NCBI RefSeq assembly: GCF_024055665.1
Contig: NZ_JAMXMC010000001.1
Location: forward strand, 1-64,000
DNA from: Ideonella oryzae
Lineage (GTDB): Bacteria > Pseudomonadota > Gammaproteobacteria > Burkholderiales > Burkholderiaceae_C
Direction of reading: 5' to 3'
DNA: 64,000 nucleotides
Notes under the pieces: model-generated
Databases searched by the model: none
What the model saw: only the letters and a program-made list of their open reading frames with translations
Told to the model about the DNA's origin: nothing
Position numbers and translations under genes: made by a program
Shown: piece after piece, positions 52,988 to 61,865 of the stretch
How positions within the stretch are numbered: position 1 is the first letter of the stretch
How the letters are laid out: every line of letters starts with the position of its first letter

Positions 52988-53123
52988 CGGCCATTGATCG
53001 GGTGCATTGATCGCATGGCCGCCTGCCCGGCTTGGTGCGGCACCACCTTGCGCCCGCGCAAACCGGGCCGCGGTCCGGCCCCGGCCACGCCCGGCCCTCG
53101 CCCGGTTGATCGGCCATTGATCG
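52988..53123. promoter_or_regulatory. paired TTGATCG direct repeats in the MocR/Nit1C intergenic region
   Basis: Within the 351-bp gap (52879-53229), TTGATCG occurs four times in one orientation: at 52994, 53007, 53106 and 53117. A 13-bp word, CGGCCATTGATCG, is repeated exactly at 52988-53000 and 53111-53123. MocR regulators are known to bind direct repeats, so these are candidate sites for the adjacent regulator. The rest of the gap shows no gene. Confidence 0.6.
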
Positions 53124-53229
53124 CGCCGCCGCACCGCCCGGCGGCACAGGCCTCGCAAGACAGCGCCCGTTGCCGCGTGGCCCGCCACCGCAGCGCCCTT
53201 CCTGCCCTCCCTCCCCTGAAAGGACTCCC

Positions 53230-53712
53230 ATGCCCACCGTCACCTACCCGGCCCACCAGATCGGCGACTTCCTGGTCGACTACGAAGAAAAGGTCTTCGA
53301 GGACGTCAAGGCCGCGCCGGGCGAGAAGGCCCTGGTCACCTTCCACACCGTGGCCTTCGAAGGCTCGATCGGCCTGGTCAACCTGCTGCAGGCCCTGCGG
53401 CTGCAGCGCAAGGGTTTCGAGACCTCCATCCTGCTCTACGGCCCGGGCGTGACCCTGGGCGTCAAGCGCGGCTTTCCCAAGCTGGGCGACGAGGCCTTCC
53501 CCGGCCACCAGAACTTCAACAAGCAGCTCGAACGCTTCATGGCCGAGGGCGGCAAGGTCTACGCCTGCCGCTTCGCGCTGCAGGCCCTGTACGGCCACGG
53601 CGAAGGCGCGCTAATCGAGGGCATCCGCCCGATCAACCCGCTGGACGTGCTGGACGTGGTGCTGCTGCACCGCCAGCAGAACGCCTTCATCCTGGACACC
53701 TGGACCCTCTGA
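53230..53712 (+). CDS. MSMEG_0572/Sll0783 family nitrogen starvation response protein (Nit1C cluster)
   Basis: This 160-residue cytosolic protein matches the first gene of Nit1 clusters. Recognisable stretches are [60 protein letters not shown] and [20 protein letters not shown]. The fold is DsrE-like in look (a small alpha/beta domain with a Cys late in the sequence, C117). In Synechocystis the homologue sll0783 is induced by nitrogen starvation and is needed for normal polyhydroxybutyrate build-up. The ribosome site GAAAGGA precedes the ATG at 53230. It heads a seven-gene run in one direction; in Pseudomonas nomenclature it corresponds to nitB. Confidence 0.9.
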   Translation: MPTVTYPAHQIGDFLVDYEEKVFEDVKAAPGEKALVTFHTVAFEGSIGLVNLLQALRLQRKGFETSILLYGPGVTLGVKRGFPKLGDEAFPGHQNFNKQLERFMAEGGKVYACRFALQALYGHGEGALIEGIRPINPLDVLDVVLLHRQQNAFILDTWTL

Positions 53713-53727
53713 CCCCCCGGAGCCCCC

Positions 53728-54744
53728 ATGCCGGCATCCCACACCACGGTCCGGGCCGCCGCCGCCCAGATCGCCCCCGATCTGGACAGCGCCGACGGCA
53801 CCCTGGCGCGCGTGCTCGAGACGATCGAGCAGGCGGCCCGCCAGGGGGTGGAGCTGATCGTCTTTCCCGAGACCTTCGTGCCCTACTACCCCTACTTCTC
53901 CTTCGTGCAGCCGCCGGTGCGGCAGGGGGCCGACCACCTGCTGCTGATGCAGCGCGCGCCCACCGTGCCCGGTCCGCTGACCGACGCGGTGGCCGGCGCG
54001 GCCCGGGCCGCCGGCATGGTGGTGGTGCTGGGCGTCAACGAGCGCGACCACGGCAGCCTCTACAACACCCAGCTGATCTTCGACGCCGATGGCCGCCTGC
54101 TGCAGAAGCGCCGCAAGATCACCCCCACCTACCACGAGCGCATGGTCTGGGGCCAGGGCGACGGCAGCGGCCTGGCCCCGGTGGACACCCGCGCGGGCCG
54201 GGTGGGCGCGCTGGCCTGCTGGGAGCACTACAACCCGCTGGCCCGCTACGCGCTGATGGCCCAGCACGAGCAGATCCACTGCGCGCAGTTCCCCGGCTCG
54301 CTGGTGGGGCCGATCTTCGCCGAGCAGATGGGCGTCACCATCCGCCACCACGCACTGGAGTCGGGCTGCTTCGTCGTCAACGCCACCGGCTGGCTGCACG
54401 ACGCGCAGATCCGCCAGATCATGCCCGACGAGGCCCTGCAGGGCGCGCTGCGCGGCGGCTGCCACACCGCCATCGTCTCGCCCGAAGGCAAGTACCTGGC
54501 CGAACCGCTGACCGAGGGCGAGGGCCTGGTGGTAGCCGACCTGGACTTTGCGCTGATCGACAAGCGCAAGCGGATGATGGATTCGGTGGGCCACTACGCC
54601 CGGCCCGAGCTGCTGAGCCTGGCCATCCGCCGCGACGCGGCCCATCCGCTGCGCGGCTACGACGCCACAGCCGGGGCCGCCGATCCCCTCGACGCCCTCG
54701 AGGCTTTCGCCCCCCTTGCCGCCACCGCCCCGGAGGCCCTGTGA
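53728..54744 (+). CDS. Nit1-type nitrilase (Sll0784 family)
   Basis: This 338-residue carbon-nitrogen hydrolase has the catalytic triad in place: E48 ([15 protein letters not shown]), K130 ([15 protein letters not shown]) and C164 ([15 protein letters not shown]). The [11 protein letters not shown] form is that of true nitrilases, which turn nitriles into carboxylic acid plus ammonia. In Pseudomonas strains the matching gene (nitC) in the nit1C cluster is required for growth on cyanide or certain nitriles. It begins 15 nt after the first gene and overlaps the next by 4 nt (GTGA). Confidence 0.93.
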   Translation: MPASHTTVRAAAAQIAPDLDSADGTLARVLETIEQAARQGVELIVFPETFVPYYPYFSFVQPPVRQGADHLLLMQRAPTVPGPLTDAVAGAARAAGMVVVLGVNERDHGSLYNTQLIFDADGRLLQKRRKITPTYHERMVWGQGDGSGLAPVDTRAGRVGALACWEHYNPLARYALMAQHEQIHCAQFPGSLVGPIFAEQMGVTIRHHALESGCFVVNATGWLHDAQIRQIMPDEALQGALRGGCHTAIVSPEGKYLAEPLTEGEGLVVADLDFALIDKRKRMMDSVGHYARPELLSLAIRRDAAHPLRGYDATAGAADPLDALEAFAPLAATAPEAL

Positions 54745-55859
54745 ACACCAACACCCAGCTGATGACCGAGCTGCAGACCCGCGGTCTGCGCCTGCAGGAC
54801 CCGGGCGCCGGCGCCGCCAGCCGCCGCGGCGGCGCCGGGCCCTCCGACCACAAGGCCGTGGTGGTGGACGGCGTGACCCTGATGGTGCCGGTGCACACCC
54901 ACGGCGCCTTCGACTCGCCCTTCGTGGCCGAGGCACCGGGGCCCGACGGCCGCAGCCAGCTGCGCCACGGCAGCATCCCCATCGCGCAGATCGAGTTCGC
55001 CCGCACGCCGCGCTTCTACAGCGGCCAGACGGCCGACGGCATTCCCTACAGCCACATCGCCACGCTGCACGGGCGCGACGTGCTGGCCACCACCGTGCTG
55101 CAGACCTGCATCCGCTATGAAAGCCGGCGCAAGGCCTGCCGCTTCTGCGCCATCGGCCAGTCGCTGGCGGCCGGCCGCACCATCGCCCGCAAGACCCCGG
55201 CCCAGCTGGCCGAGGTGGCGCGTGCTGCGGTGGAGCTGGACGGCGTGCGCCACATGGTGATGACCACCGGCACGCCGCCCACACCCGACCGCGGCGCCCT
55301 GCTGCTGTGCGAGAGCGCCCAGGCGGTCAAGGCCGCGGTGGACCTGCCGCTGCAGGCCCAGTGCGAGCCGCCCGACGCCGACGCCTGGTTCCAGCGCCTG
55401 AAGGACGCCGGCGTGGACACCCTGGGCATGCACCTGGAGGTGGTGGGCGAGGCCCTGCGCCAGCAGCTGCTGCCCGGCAAGGCCGAGGTGCCGCTGGCCC
55501 GCTACTGGGACGCCTTCGCCGCCGCGGTGGAGGTGTTCGGGCGGGGCCAGGTCAGCACCTACCTGCTGGCCGGCCTGGGCGACAGCGTGGACACCCTGCT
55601 GGCCACCAGCGAGCGCCTGCTGGCCCTGGGCGTCTACCCCTTTGTCGTGCCCTTCGTGCCCATCAGCGGCACGCCGCTGGAAGACCACCCCGCCCCCAGC
55701 GCCGACTTCATGCGCGCGGTGCTGGCCCCGCTGGGCGCCATGGTGCGCGCCGCCGGCCTGCGCGCGGGCGACATCAAGGCCGGCTGCGGGCGCTGCGCGG
55801 CCTGCTCCACGCTGGCCGTGTTCGAGGACACGCCCAGCCCCGCCCCGCTGGCCTGCTGA
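54741..55859 (+). CDS. MSMEG_0568 family radical SAM protein (Nit1C cluster)
   Basis: This 372-residue radical SAM-type protein has an unusual cluster motif: C123-x9-C133-x2-C136 ([20 protein letters not shown]) rather than Cx3Cx2[15 protein letters not shown] is the SAM-binding-like segment. A C-terminal CxxCxxC (C349, C352, C355 in [10 protein letters not shown]) may bind a second iron-sulfur centre. The start is GTG at 54741. The reaction is not established for this family. Its strict partnership with nitrilase, GNAT and AIR-synthase-like proteins suggests modification or synthesis of a nitrile-related small molecule. It corresponds to nitD of Pseudomonas. Confidence 0.9.
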   Translation: MNTNTQLMTELQTRGLRLQDPGAGAASRRGGAGPSDHKAVVVDGVTLMVPVHTHGAFDSPFVAEAPGPDGRSQLRHGSIPIAQIEFARTPRFYSGQTADGIPYSHIATLHGRDVLATTVLQTCIRYESRRKACRFCAIGQSLAAGRTIARKTPAQLAEVARAAVELDGVRHMVMTTGTPPTPDRGALLLCESAQAVKAAVDLPLQAQCEPPDADAWFQRLKDAGVDTLGMHLEVVGEALRQQLLPGKAEVPLARYWDAFAAAVEVFGRGQVSTYLLAGLGDSVDTLLATSERLLALGVYPFVVPFVPISGTPLEDHPAPSADFMRAVLAPLGAMVRAAGLRAGDIKAGCGRCAACSTLAVFEDTPSPAPLAC

Positions 55860-55869
55860 GGGACCGCCC

Positions 55870-56457
55870 ATGTTCATCGCCGCCGATCACCGGCCCACCC
55901 CCTTGCCGATCTGGTGCGAGCTGCCGCTGGACTACCGCCCCACCGAGGTCCGCGTCCAGTGGGCCAGCAACCCCTGGATGCAGGCCCAGGCCCTGCGCCT
56001 GCGCCGCGAGGTCTTCTGCGCCGAGCAGGGCGTGTTCCAGGACGACGACCTCGACGCCATCGACGCCCGGCCCGACACCCGGCTGCTGGTGGCCTGCGCC
56101 GACCTGGCCGGCCTGCCCGACGAGGTGGTGGGCACGGTGCGCATCCACCCCGAAGGCGAGGGCCTGTGGTGGGGCTCGCGCCTGGCGGTGGCCACGGCCT
56201 GGCGCCGCCACGGCCAGCTGGGCAGCGGGCTGATCCGCCTGGCCGTGGGCAGCGCCCATGCGCTGGGCTGCACCCGCTTCCTGGCCCATGTGCAGCCGCA
56301 GAACGAGGCCCTGTTCCGCCGCCTGCACTGGCAGACCCTGGACGAGGTGCAGATCCACGGCCTCCCGCACCGGCTGATGCAGGCCGACCTGGCCCATTAC
56401 CCGCCCTGCCACACGCCCTGGGCCGGCCTGGTGCTGGCGCAGCGGAGCCGCCCGTGA
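55870..56457 (+). CDS. MSMEG_0567/Sll0786 family GNAT N-acetyltransferase (Nit1C cluster)
   Basis: This 195-residue protein has the GNAT core at about residues 30-160: QALRLRREVFCAEQGVFQDD (an acyltransferase-like start), VVGTVRIHPEGEGLWWGSRL (beta-4) and AVATAWRRHGQLGSGLIRLA (acetyl-CoA pyrophosphate loop of R/Q-x-x-G-x-G/A type). The ATG at 55870 is 10 nt after the radical SAM stop; it ends in a GTGA overlap with the next gene. The acceptor substrate is unknown. It corresponds to nitE. Confidence 0.88.
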   Translation: MFIAADHRPTPLPIWCELPLDYRPTEVRVQWASNPWMQAQALRLRREVFCAEQGVFQDDDLDAIDARPDTRLLVACADLAGLPDEVVGTVRIHPEGEGLWWGSRLAVATAWRRHGQLGSGLIRLAVGSAHALGCTRFLAHVQPQNEALFRRLHWQTLDEVQIHGLPHRLMQADLAHYPPCHTPWAGLVLAQRSRP

Positions 56458-57545
56458 ACGACGCGAGCGCCTCCACCCGCACCTCCCGGCTGACGGCCCT
56501 GCTGCAGGCCCTGCGCCAGGGCCGCGGCTTTGCCCACAAGCGCGACATCGCCCAGGTGCTGGCCCGGCTGCCCGAGTGCCTGGCCCCGGCCTGGACCGGC
56601 GTGTCGACGAGCGTGCCCAACGGCGACGACTGCGCCGCCCTGCCCCAGGCCGACGGCAGCCACCTGCTGCTGGCCATCGAGGGCCTGATGCCCGACTTCG
56701 TGCAGCAGCAGCCCTGGTTCGCCGGCTACAGCGCGGTGCTGGTCAACCTCAGCGATGTGGCCGCCATGGGCGGGCGCCCGCTGGCGGTGGTGGACGCGCT
56801 GTGGAGCGCCGAGCCGGCCACCGCCGAGGCCCTGCTCGACGGCATGCGCGCGGCCTGCCTGTGCTACGGCGTGCCGCTGCTGGGCGGCCACAGCAACCTG
56901 CGCGCGCCCAGCGCCCAGCTGGCGGTGGCGGTGCTGGGGCGGGCGCAGCGCCTGATCTCCAGCTTCGCGGCCCGGCCGGGCGACCGCCTGCTGATGGCGG
57001 TGGACCTGCGCGGCCACTGGATGGGGGACCAGCCCTTCTGGAACGCCAGCACCGAGGCCCCGCCCGCGCGGCTGCAGGCCGACCTGGCCCTGCTGGCCGA
57101 GCTGGCCGAGGCCGGGCTGTGCCGGGCCGGCAAGGACATCAGCATGGCCGGCGTGCTGGGCACGCTGCTGATGCTGCTGGAATGCTCCGGCCAGGGCGCG
57201 CAGCTGCAGCTCGACGCCCTGCCCCACCCGCCGGCCGAGGCCGGCTGGCCGGGCTGGTCCGCCACCGGCCCGCAGGCCCAGGCCGCCCAGCTGCGCTGGC
57301 TGAGCGCCTTTCCCAGCCATGGCTTCGTGCTGGCGGTGGCGCCCGAGCACGCGGCCGAGGTCATCGCCCGCTTCCAGGCCCGCGCGCTGGCCTGCGCCGA
57401 CATCGGCCAGGTGCGCGTCGGCACGGCGGTGGACATCACCCTGGGCACAGGTGCCCAGGCCGAGCAGGCCCGCCTGTGGGACTTCGCCAGCGAGGGCTTT
57501 TTGCAGCCGCAGCCCCGGGCCGCGGGGGCGGAAAGCGCGCCATGA
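56454..57545 (+). CDS. Sll0787 family AIR synthase-like protein (Nit1C cluster)
   Basis: This 363-residue ATP-dependent PurM/ThiL-fold protein has a N-terminal PNGDDCAALPQADGSHLLLA (acidic metal/ATP segment), NLSDVAAMGGRPLAVVDALW and LLGGHSNLRAPSAQLAVAVL, the family hallmarks of AIR synthase/SelD/HypE relatives. The C-terminal domain shows GKDISMAGVLGTLLMLLECS. Relatives activate a carbonyl or amide oxygen with ATP, which would suit dehydration or amidine chemistry; the real substrate is unknown. It starts at GTG 56454 and overlaps both neighbours. It corresponds to nitF. Confidence 0.9.
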   Translation: MNDASASTRTSRLTALLQALRQGRGFAHKRDIAQVLARLPECLAPAWTGVSTSVPNGDDCAALPQADGSHLLLAIEGLMPDFVQQQPWFAGYSAVLVNLSDVAAMGGRPLAVVDALWSAEPATAEALLDGMRAACLCYGVPLLGGHSNLRAPSAQLAVAVLGRAQRLISSFAARPGDRLLMAVDLRGHWMGDQPFWNASTEAPPARLQADLALLAELAEAGLCRAGKDISMAGVLGTLLMLLECSGQGAQLQLDALPHPPAEAGWPGWSATGPQAQAAQLRWLSAFPSHGFVLAVAPEHAAEVIARFQARALACADIGQVRVGTAVDITLGTGAQAEQARLWDFASEGFLQPQPRAAGAESAP

Positions 57546-58771
57546 CCGCCTCCCCGCGCATCGCCCTGCTGATGCACTCGGTGCTGCCGCGCGGCGGCGT
57601 GGTGCACACGCTGGAACTGGCCGGTGCGCTGGCGGCCGCCGGCACGGCGGTGGACGTGCTGGCCCCGGTGGAGCCCGGGCAGGCGCTGTTCCGCCCGCTG
57701 CCCAGCGGCGTGGGCTGGGTGCCCCTGGCCGTGCCCGCACCCGTCGCCAGCGGCCTGGCCGAGCAGGTGGGCCAGCGCATCGACGCGCTGGTGCAGGCCC
57801 TGCCCGCCGCCCTTCGGCGGGGCGGCTACGCCCTGCTGCATGCGCAGGACAGCCTGAACGGCCAGGCCCTGGCCCGTCTGGCCCCGGCGCAGCCCTGGGT
57901 GCGCACGGTGCACCACCTGGACGATTTCAGCGACCCGCGCCTGGCCGCCTGGCAGGACGGCGCCTGGCGCGCGGCCAGCGCGGTGTGCTGCGTCAGCGAT
58001 CTGTGGGCCCGGCAACTGCGTGCCCTGGCCGGGCCGGAGGGCCCGCCGGTGCACCGCGTCTTCAATGGTGTGAACCTGGACCGCTTCCACCCCGGCCCGG
58101 TGGCCGGCGACGCGACGCTGCTGCGCCAGCACCTGCCCGAGGGGGACGGGCTGGACGAGGCCCCCTTCATCCTGGCCGTGGGTGGGGTGGAGGCGCGCAA
58201 GAACAGCGCCCGGCTGCTGCAGGCCTTCGCCCGGCTGCGCCAGCACCCGAGCTTCCATCGCGCCCGCCTGGTGCTGGCCGGCGGTGCCAGCCTGCTCTCA
58301 CACGGGGCCGAGCAGGCTCGCTGGCAGGCCGCCCTGGATGAAGCCAGGCTGGCCGAGGGCCCGCGGCAACCCGTCTGGCGCACCGGCCCGCTGTCCGACG
58401 CGCTGCTGCCCGCATTGATGCGCCGGGCCCGGCTGCTGGCCATGCCTTCGCTGAACGAGGGCTTCGGCCTGGTGGCGCTGGAGGCCCTGGCCTGCGGCAC
58501 GCCGGTGCTGGTGTCGCGTCGCGCGCCCTTCACCGAGCACCTGGACGGCAGCCCCGGCGTGTCCTGGTGCGAACCGGAGGACCTGGCCAGCCTGACCCGA
58601 GGCCTGGCCCGGGCCTGGCATGCGCCGCGCCTGGGCGCCGCGCCGCCGGTCTGCCAGCGCCTGGCCTGGGGCCGCAGCGCACTGACTCACCAGACGATCC
58701 ATGCCCAAGTGCTGGCCGGCCGCCCGTTCCCCCGCGAGCCAGAAACCTCCTTGTCCACCCCCCTTGCCTGA
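57542..58771 (+). CDS. MSMEG_0565 family glycosyltransferase (Nit1C cluster)
   Basis: This 409-residue GT-B fold glycosyltransferase (GT4-like) has an N-terminal acceptor domain (IALLMHSVLPRGGVVHTLEL), a linker VFNGVNLDRFHP and a donor domain with FILAVGGVEARKNSARLLQA. The EX7E motif is present as SLNEGFGLVALEALACGTPV. Presence of a glycosyltransferase suggests the pathway product is glycosylated. The start overlaps the AIR-synthase-like stop (ATGA). Confidence 0.9.
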   Translation: MTASPRIALLMHSVLPRGGVVHTLELAGALAAAGTAVDVLAPVEPGQALFRPLPSGVGWVPLAVPAPVASGLAEQVGQRIDALVQALPAALRRGGYALLHAQDSLNGQALARLAPAQPWVRTVHHLDDFSDPRLAAWQDGAWRAASAVCCVSDLWARQLRALAGPEGPPVHRVFNGVNLDRFHPGPVAGDATLLRQHLPEGDGLDEAPFILAVGGVEARKNSARLLQAFARLRQHPSFHRARLVLAGGASLLSHGAEQARWQAALDEARLAEGPRQPVWRTGPLSDALLPALMRRARLLAMPSLNEGFGLVALEALACGTPVLVSRRAPFTEHLDGSPGVSWCEPEDLASLTRGLARAWHAPRLGAAPPVCQRLAWGRSALTHQTIHAQVLAGRPFPREPETSLSTPLA

Positions 58772-58780
58772 GGCCCTCAC

Positions 58781-59074
58781 ATGCCCGCCATGCACTACAC
58801 CCTGCGCTGGCCCGATGCCAGCGAAACCACCGCCTATTCGCCCTCGCTGATCATCCAGGACTACTTCGAGCCCGGACGGGCCTACCGGCTGGACGACTTC
58901 GCCCAGCGCCTGCAGGCGGCCACCGCCATCGCCAACGAACGGGTGCAGGCCAAGTTCGGCTTCGTCTGCTCGCGCGCCAACGACCAGCAGGCCACGCTGC
59001 TGGCGCGCATCGCGCAGTTCGCCCCGCAGCCCGAGGCCGAGGTGACGGTACTGGCCTTCGGCCCGGCGGACTGA
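58781..59074 (+). CDS. MSMEG_0570 family nitrogen starvation response protein (Nit1C cluster)
   Basis: This 97-residue protein has the family text YTLRWPDASETTAYSPSLII, QDYFEPGRAYRLDDFAQRLQ and NERVQAKFGFVCSRANDQQA. The small alpha/beta protein carries one conserved Cys (FVCSRA). It is the last gene of the run in this direction. The flavin-dependent MSMEG_0569-type oxidoreductase often found in these clusters is not in this window after it. Confidence 0.88.
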   Translation: MPAMHYTLRWPDASETTAYSPSLIIQDYFEPGRAYRLDDFAQRLQAATAIANERVQAKFGFVCSRANDQQATLLARIAQFAPQPEAEVTVLAFGPAD

Positions 59075-59082
59075 GCGCTAAA

Positions 59083-59100
59083 GATACAAGGGATACAAGG
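59083..59100. repeat. tandem GATACAAGG duplication downstream of Nit1C
   Basis: Two perfect 9-bp copies (59083-59091, 59092-59100) lie between the MSMEG_0570 gene and the convergent GGDEF-EAL gene. They are followed by two copies of a GGCGCGGCCGCC-type word that encodes the Ala-rich end of the GGDEF-EAL protein. It is probably simple local duplication; a terminator role is not evident. Confidence 0.4.
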
Positions 59101-59110
59101 CGCGGCCGCC

Positions 59111-61765
59111 TCAGGGCGCGGCCGCCGCGCGCAGCAGCCCGACCACTTCATCGGCCGGCGCCGGGCGGTGGAAGTGGTAGCCCTGGATCTCGTCGCAACC
59201 GTGGCGACGCAGGAAGTCCAGCTGCTCGGCCGTCTCCACCCCCTCGGCAATGGTGTGCAGGCCCAGGCTGCGGGCCAGGTTGATGACGGTGGCCACGATG
59301 GCATCGTCCTGCGGGCTCTGCGCCAGGCCGCGCACGAAGGACTGGTCGATCTTGAGCCTGTCCACCGTGAAGCGCTTGAGGTAGCTAAGCGAGGAGTAGC
59401 CGGTGCCGAAGTCGTCGATGGACAGCGTCACCCCCAGCTGCTTGAGCGAGGCGATGCGGGCGATGGTGAAGTCGGAGTCCTCCATCGCCACGCTCTCGGT
59501 CAGCTCCAGCTCCAGCAGGTGGGCCGGCAGGTCGTGGCGGCGCAGGGCCTCGGCGACATCCTGCTGCAGACGCGGGTGACGGAACTGGCTGACCGAGAGG
59601 TTGATGGCCACCGGCACCACGGGCAAGCCGGCGGCCCGCCAAGCCGCCGTCTGGCGCAGGGCCTCGTCCAGCACCCAGCGACCGATCTCCTGGATCAGCC
59701 CGGTCTCTTCGGCGATGGGAATGAAGCGACCGGGCGGCACCAGGCCGCGCTGCGGATGCTGCCAGCGCACCAGCGCCTCCAGCCCCACCACGCGCTCGCT
59801 GCAGGCGTCCATCTGCGCCTGGTAGTGCAGCACCAGCTCGTGGCGCTCGACGGCCCAGCGCAGCTCCCGCGCCAGGGTCAGCGTCTGCTGCACCTGTTCC
59901 TGCAGGCGCCGCGAGGCCACCCGCACGGTGTTGCGCCCTTCGCGCTTGGCCTGGTGGACGGCCGATTCCGCCGCCCGGCTCAACTCGGTCAGGTCGGCCC
60001 CGTTCTCGGGGAACTCGGCCGCGCCGATGCTGGCGCTCAGGCGCAGGTCCTGTCCACCGACGGCGAAGGGCCGTGCCACCGCGTCCATCAGCCGGATGCT
60101 GATCTGGGCCACGTCGCTCACACCCTTGTCGGGCAACAGCAGGATGAAGTCGTCGCCACCCAGGCGGCACAAGGTGTCTTCCGGTGCCAGGCACTGGGCC
60201 AGGCGCAGGGCCAGCTCGCGCAGCACCTGGTCGCCAGCCTCGTGGCCCAGCGATTCGTTGATGGCGCTGAAATGGTCCAGGTTCAGGTGCATCACCAGCA
60301 CCGGCGTGTGTTGGTGCCGGGCCGTGGCCAGCACCACCCGCGCCCGGTCCACCAGCAGGGCCCGGTTGGGCAGGTCGGTCAGGCTGTCGTGGTTGGCCAG
60401 GCGCAGGATGCGCTCCTCCGCCGACTTGCGGCTGGAGGTCTCGGTGAAGATGCCCAGGTACTGCTGCAGTTGCCCGTGCTCGTCCTTGATGGCGTTGATG
60501 GCCAGCCACTCGGGGTAGACCTCGCCCGCCTTGTTGCGGTTCCAGATCTCGCCTTCCCAGCGGCCCTCGGTGTTGAGCTGTTTCCACAGCTCGGCATAGA
60601 AGGCCCGGTTCTGCCGACCGGACTTCAGCAGGGCCGGCGTCTGGCCCAGCACCTCTTGGGGGCTGTAGCCGGTGATGCGCGAGAAGGCCCGGTTGATCGA
60701 GATGAAGCGGTTGTGCGCATCGGTGATGAAGATGCCTTCCTCGGTCGACTCGAACACTTGGCTGATCAGTCGGGAACGCTCCTCGGCCTGGCGGCGGTCG
60801 GTGATGTCCTGCGCCAGCACCAGACGGGCGGGCCGCCCGTCGCGCAGCAGCGTGTGGCCGGTGACCTCGACCCAGAAGCGGGAGCCGTCCTTGCGCACGT
60901 GCTGCCACTCGCCCGAACTGCCGTAACCCCCGATCTGACGGTGGCTGTTGACGGTGCGCCGCAGCCGCTTGATGTCCTCCGGCGGCCGGATGTCCTCAAT
61001 CGACATGGACAGGAACTCTTCGCGGGCATAGCCGTACCGGGCGATGGCTGCCTCGTTGACCGCCATGAAGCGCAGGGTGTCGAGGTCGAAGACCCACATC
61101 GGCAGCGGGTTGACCTCGAACAGCTCGTGGTAGCGGCTCTCCGAGACCTGCATCGCCAACTCGGCGCATTTGCGGTCGGTGATGTCCAGCCAGGCGCCGG
61201 TGAGCATCATCGGTCGGCCGTTCGCGTCCCGCAGCACCCGCAGCCGGTCGTCCACCCAGCGGTAGCTGCCGTCCGCGCGGCGGAAGCGGTATTCGTGATG
61301 CAGCGCGTCGTGCTCGGCCAACTGGGCCTGGGCTGCCAGCGCCTGCGCCAGATCCTCGGGATGCAGGTGCTGTTGCCAGAAGTCGGGGCTGCTGAACCAG
61401 GCGCTGACCGGATGGCCGGTCATGTCCTCCACGTTCTGGCTCACAAAGTCCACCGCCCAGCGGCCGGGGGTCGCGGGGTCGGGCTTGAGCGTATAGAGGA
61501 CGGCCGGCGTGACGTCCAGGATGCGGGCCAAGCGCTCGCGCTGCCGGTTGGCTTCGTCCTGCAGGCGCTGGTGGCGCCGCTCGGCGATGCGCCCCAGCAC
61601 CCCGATCAGCAGCGCACTGAGCGCCACAAAGGCCAGCCCCTTGATCGACTGCAGGGTCGACAAGGTGGCCACGTCGGTGGTGATCAGCGCCAGCAGGTGG
61701 TCCGACCCCAGGATCCAGAGGACGCCGAACGCCAGGAAGTAGAGGACGATGCGCTGAGCGCTCAT
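59111..61765 (-). CDS. membrane PAS-GGDEF-EAL protein, predicted c-di-GMP phosphodiesterase
   Basis: This 884-residue protein has two N-terminal membrane helices (IVLYFLAFGVLWILGSDHLL; LAFVALSALLIGVLGRIAER). Three PAS/PAC units (about 85-200, 205-325, 330-448), GGDEF (about 450-615) and EAL (about 625-880) follow. The GGDEF domain looks inactive as a cyclase: the signature reads GGDDF (near residue 540) and the metal-binding Asp strand reads LNLDHFSAIN with Asn in place of the first Asp. The EAL domain is intact (LEALVRWQHP, ELTESVAMED, DDFGTGYSSL, AEGVETAEQL). Phosphodiesterase activity, perhaps GTP-modulated, is therefore the likely output. It is convergent with Nit1C. Confidence 0.92.
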   Translation of the reverse strand: MSAQRIVLYFLAFGVLWILGSDHLLALITTDVATLSTLQSIKGLAFVALSALLIGVLGRIAERRHQRLQDEANRQRERLARILDVTPAVLYTLKPDPATPGRWAVDFVSQNVEDMTGHPVSAWFSSPDFWQQHLHPEDLAQALAAQAQLAEHDALHHEYRFRRADGSYRWVDDRLRVLRDANGRPMMLTGAWLDITDRKCAELAMQVSESRYHELFEVNPLPMWVFDLDTLRFMAVNEAAIARYGYAREEFLSMSIEDIRPPEDIKRLRRTVNSHRQIGGYGSSGEWQHVRKDGSRFWVEVTGHTLLRDGRPARLVLAQDITDRRQAEERSRLISQVFESTEEGIFITDAHNRFISINRAFSRITGYSPQEVLGQTPALLKSGRQNRAFYAELWKQLNTEGRWEGEIWNRNKAGEVYPEWLAINAIKDEHGQLQQYLGIFTETSSRKSAEERILRLANHDSLTDLPNRALLVDRARVVLATARHQHTPVLVMHLNLDHFSAINESLGHEAGDQVLRELALRLAQCLAPEDTLCRLGGDDFILLLPDKGVSDVAQISIRLMDAVARPFAVGGQDLRLSASIGAAEFPENGADLTELSRAAESAVHQAKREGRNTVRVASRRLQEQVQQTLTLARELRWAVERHELVLHYQAQMDACSERVVGLEALVRWQHPQRGLVPPGRFIPIAEETGLIQEIGRWVLDEALRQTAAWRAAGLPVVPVAINLSVSQFRHPRLQQDVAEALRRHDLPAHLLELELTESVAMEDSDFTIARIASLKQLGVTLSIDDFGTGYSSLSYLKRFTVDRLKIDQSFVRGLAQSPQDDAIVATVINLARSLGLHTIAEGVETAEQLDFLRRHGCDEIQGYHFHRPAPADEVVGLLRAAAAP

Positions 61766-61865
61766 GGGGGCTCGCCGCTCCGAAGGGATGTGGCGAGGAT
61801 CTTAAGCGGCCCCGGCGGCCTCCCATGGCCCGATCTGCTTGGCAGAGACCCGTGTTTTCACGGGC

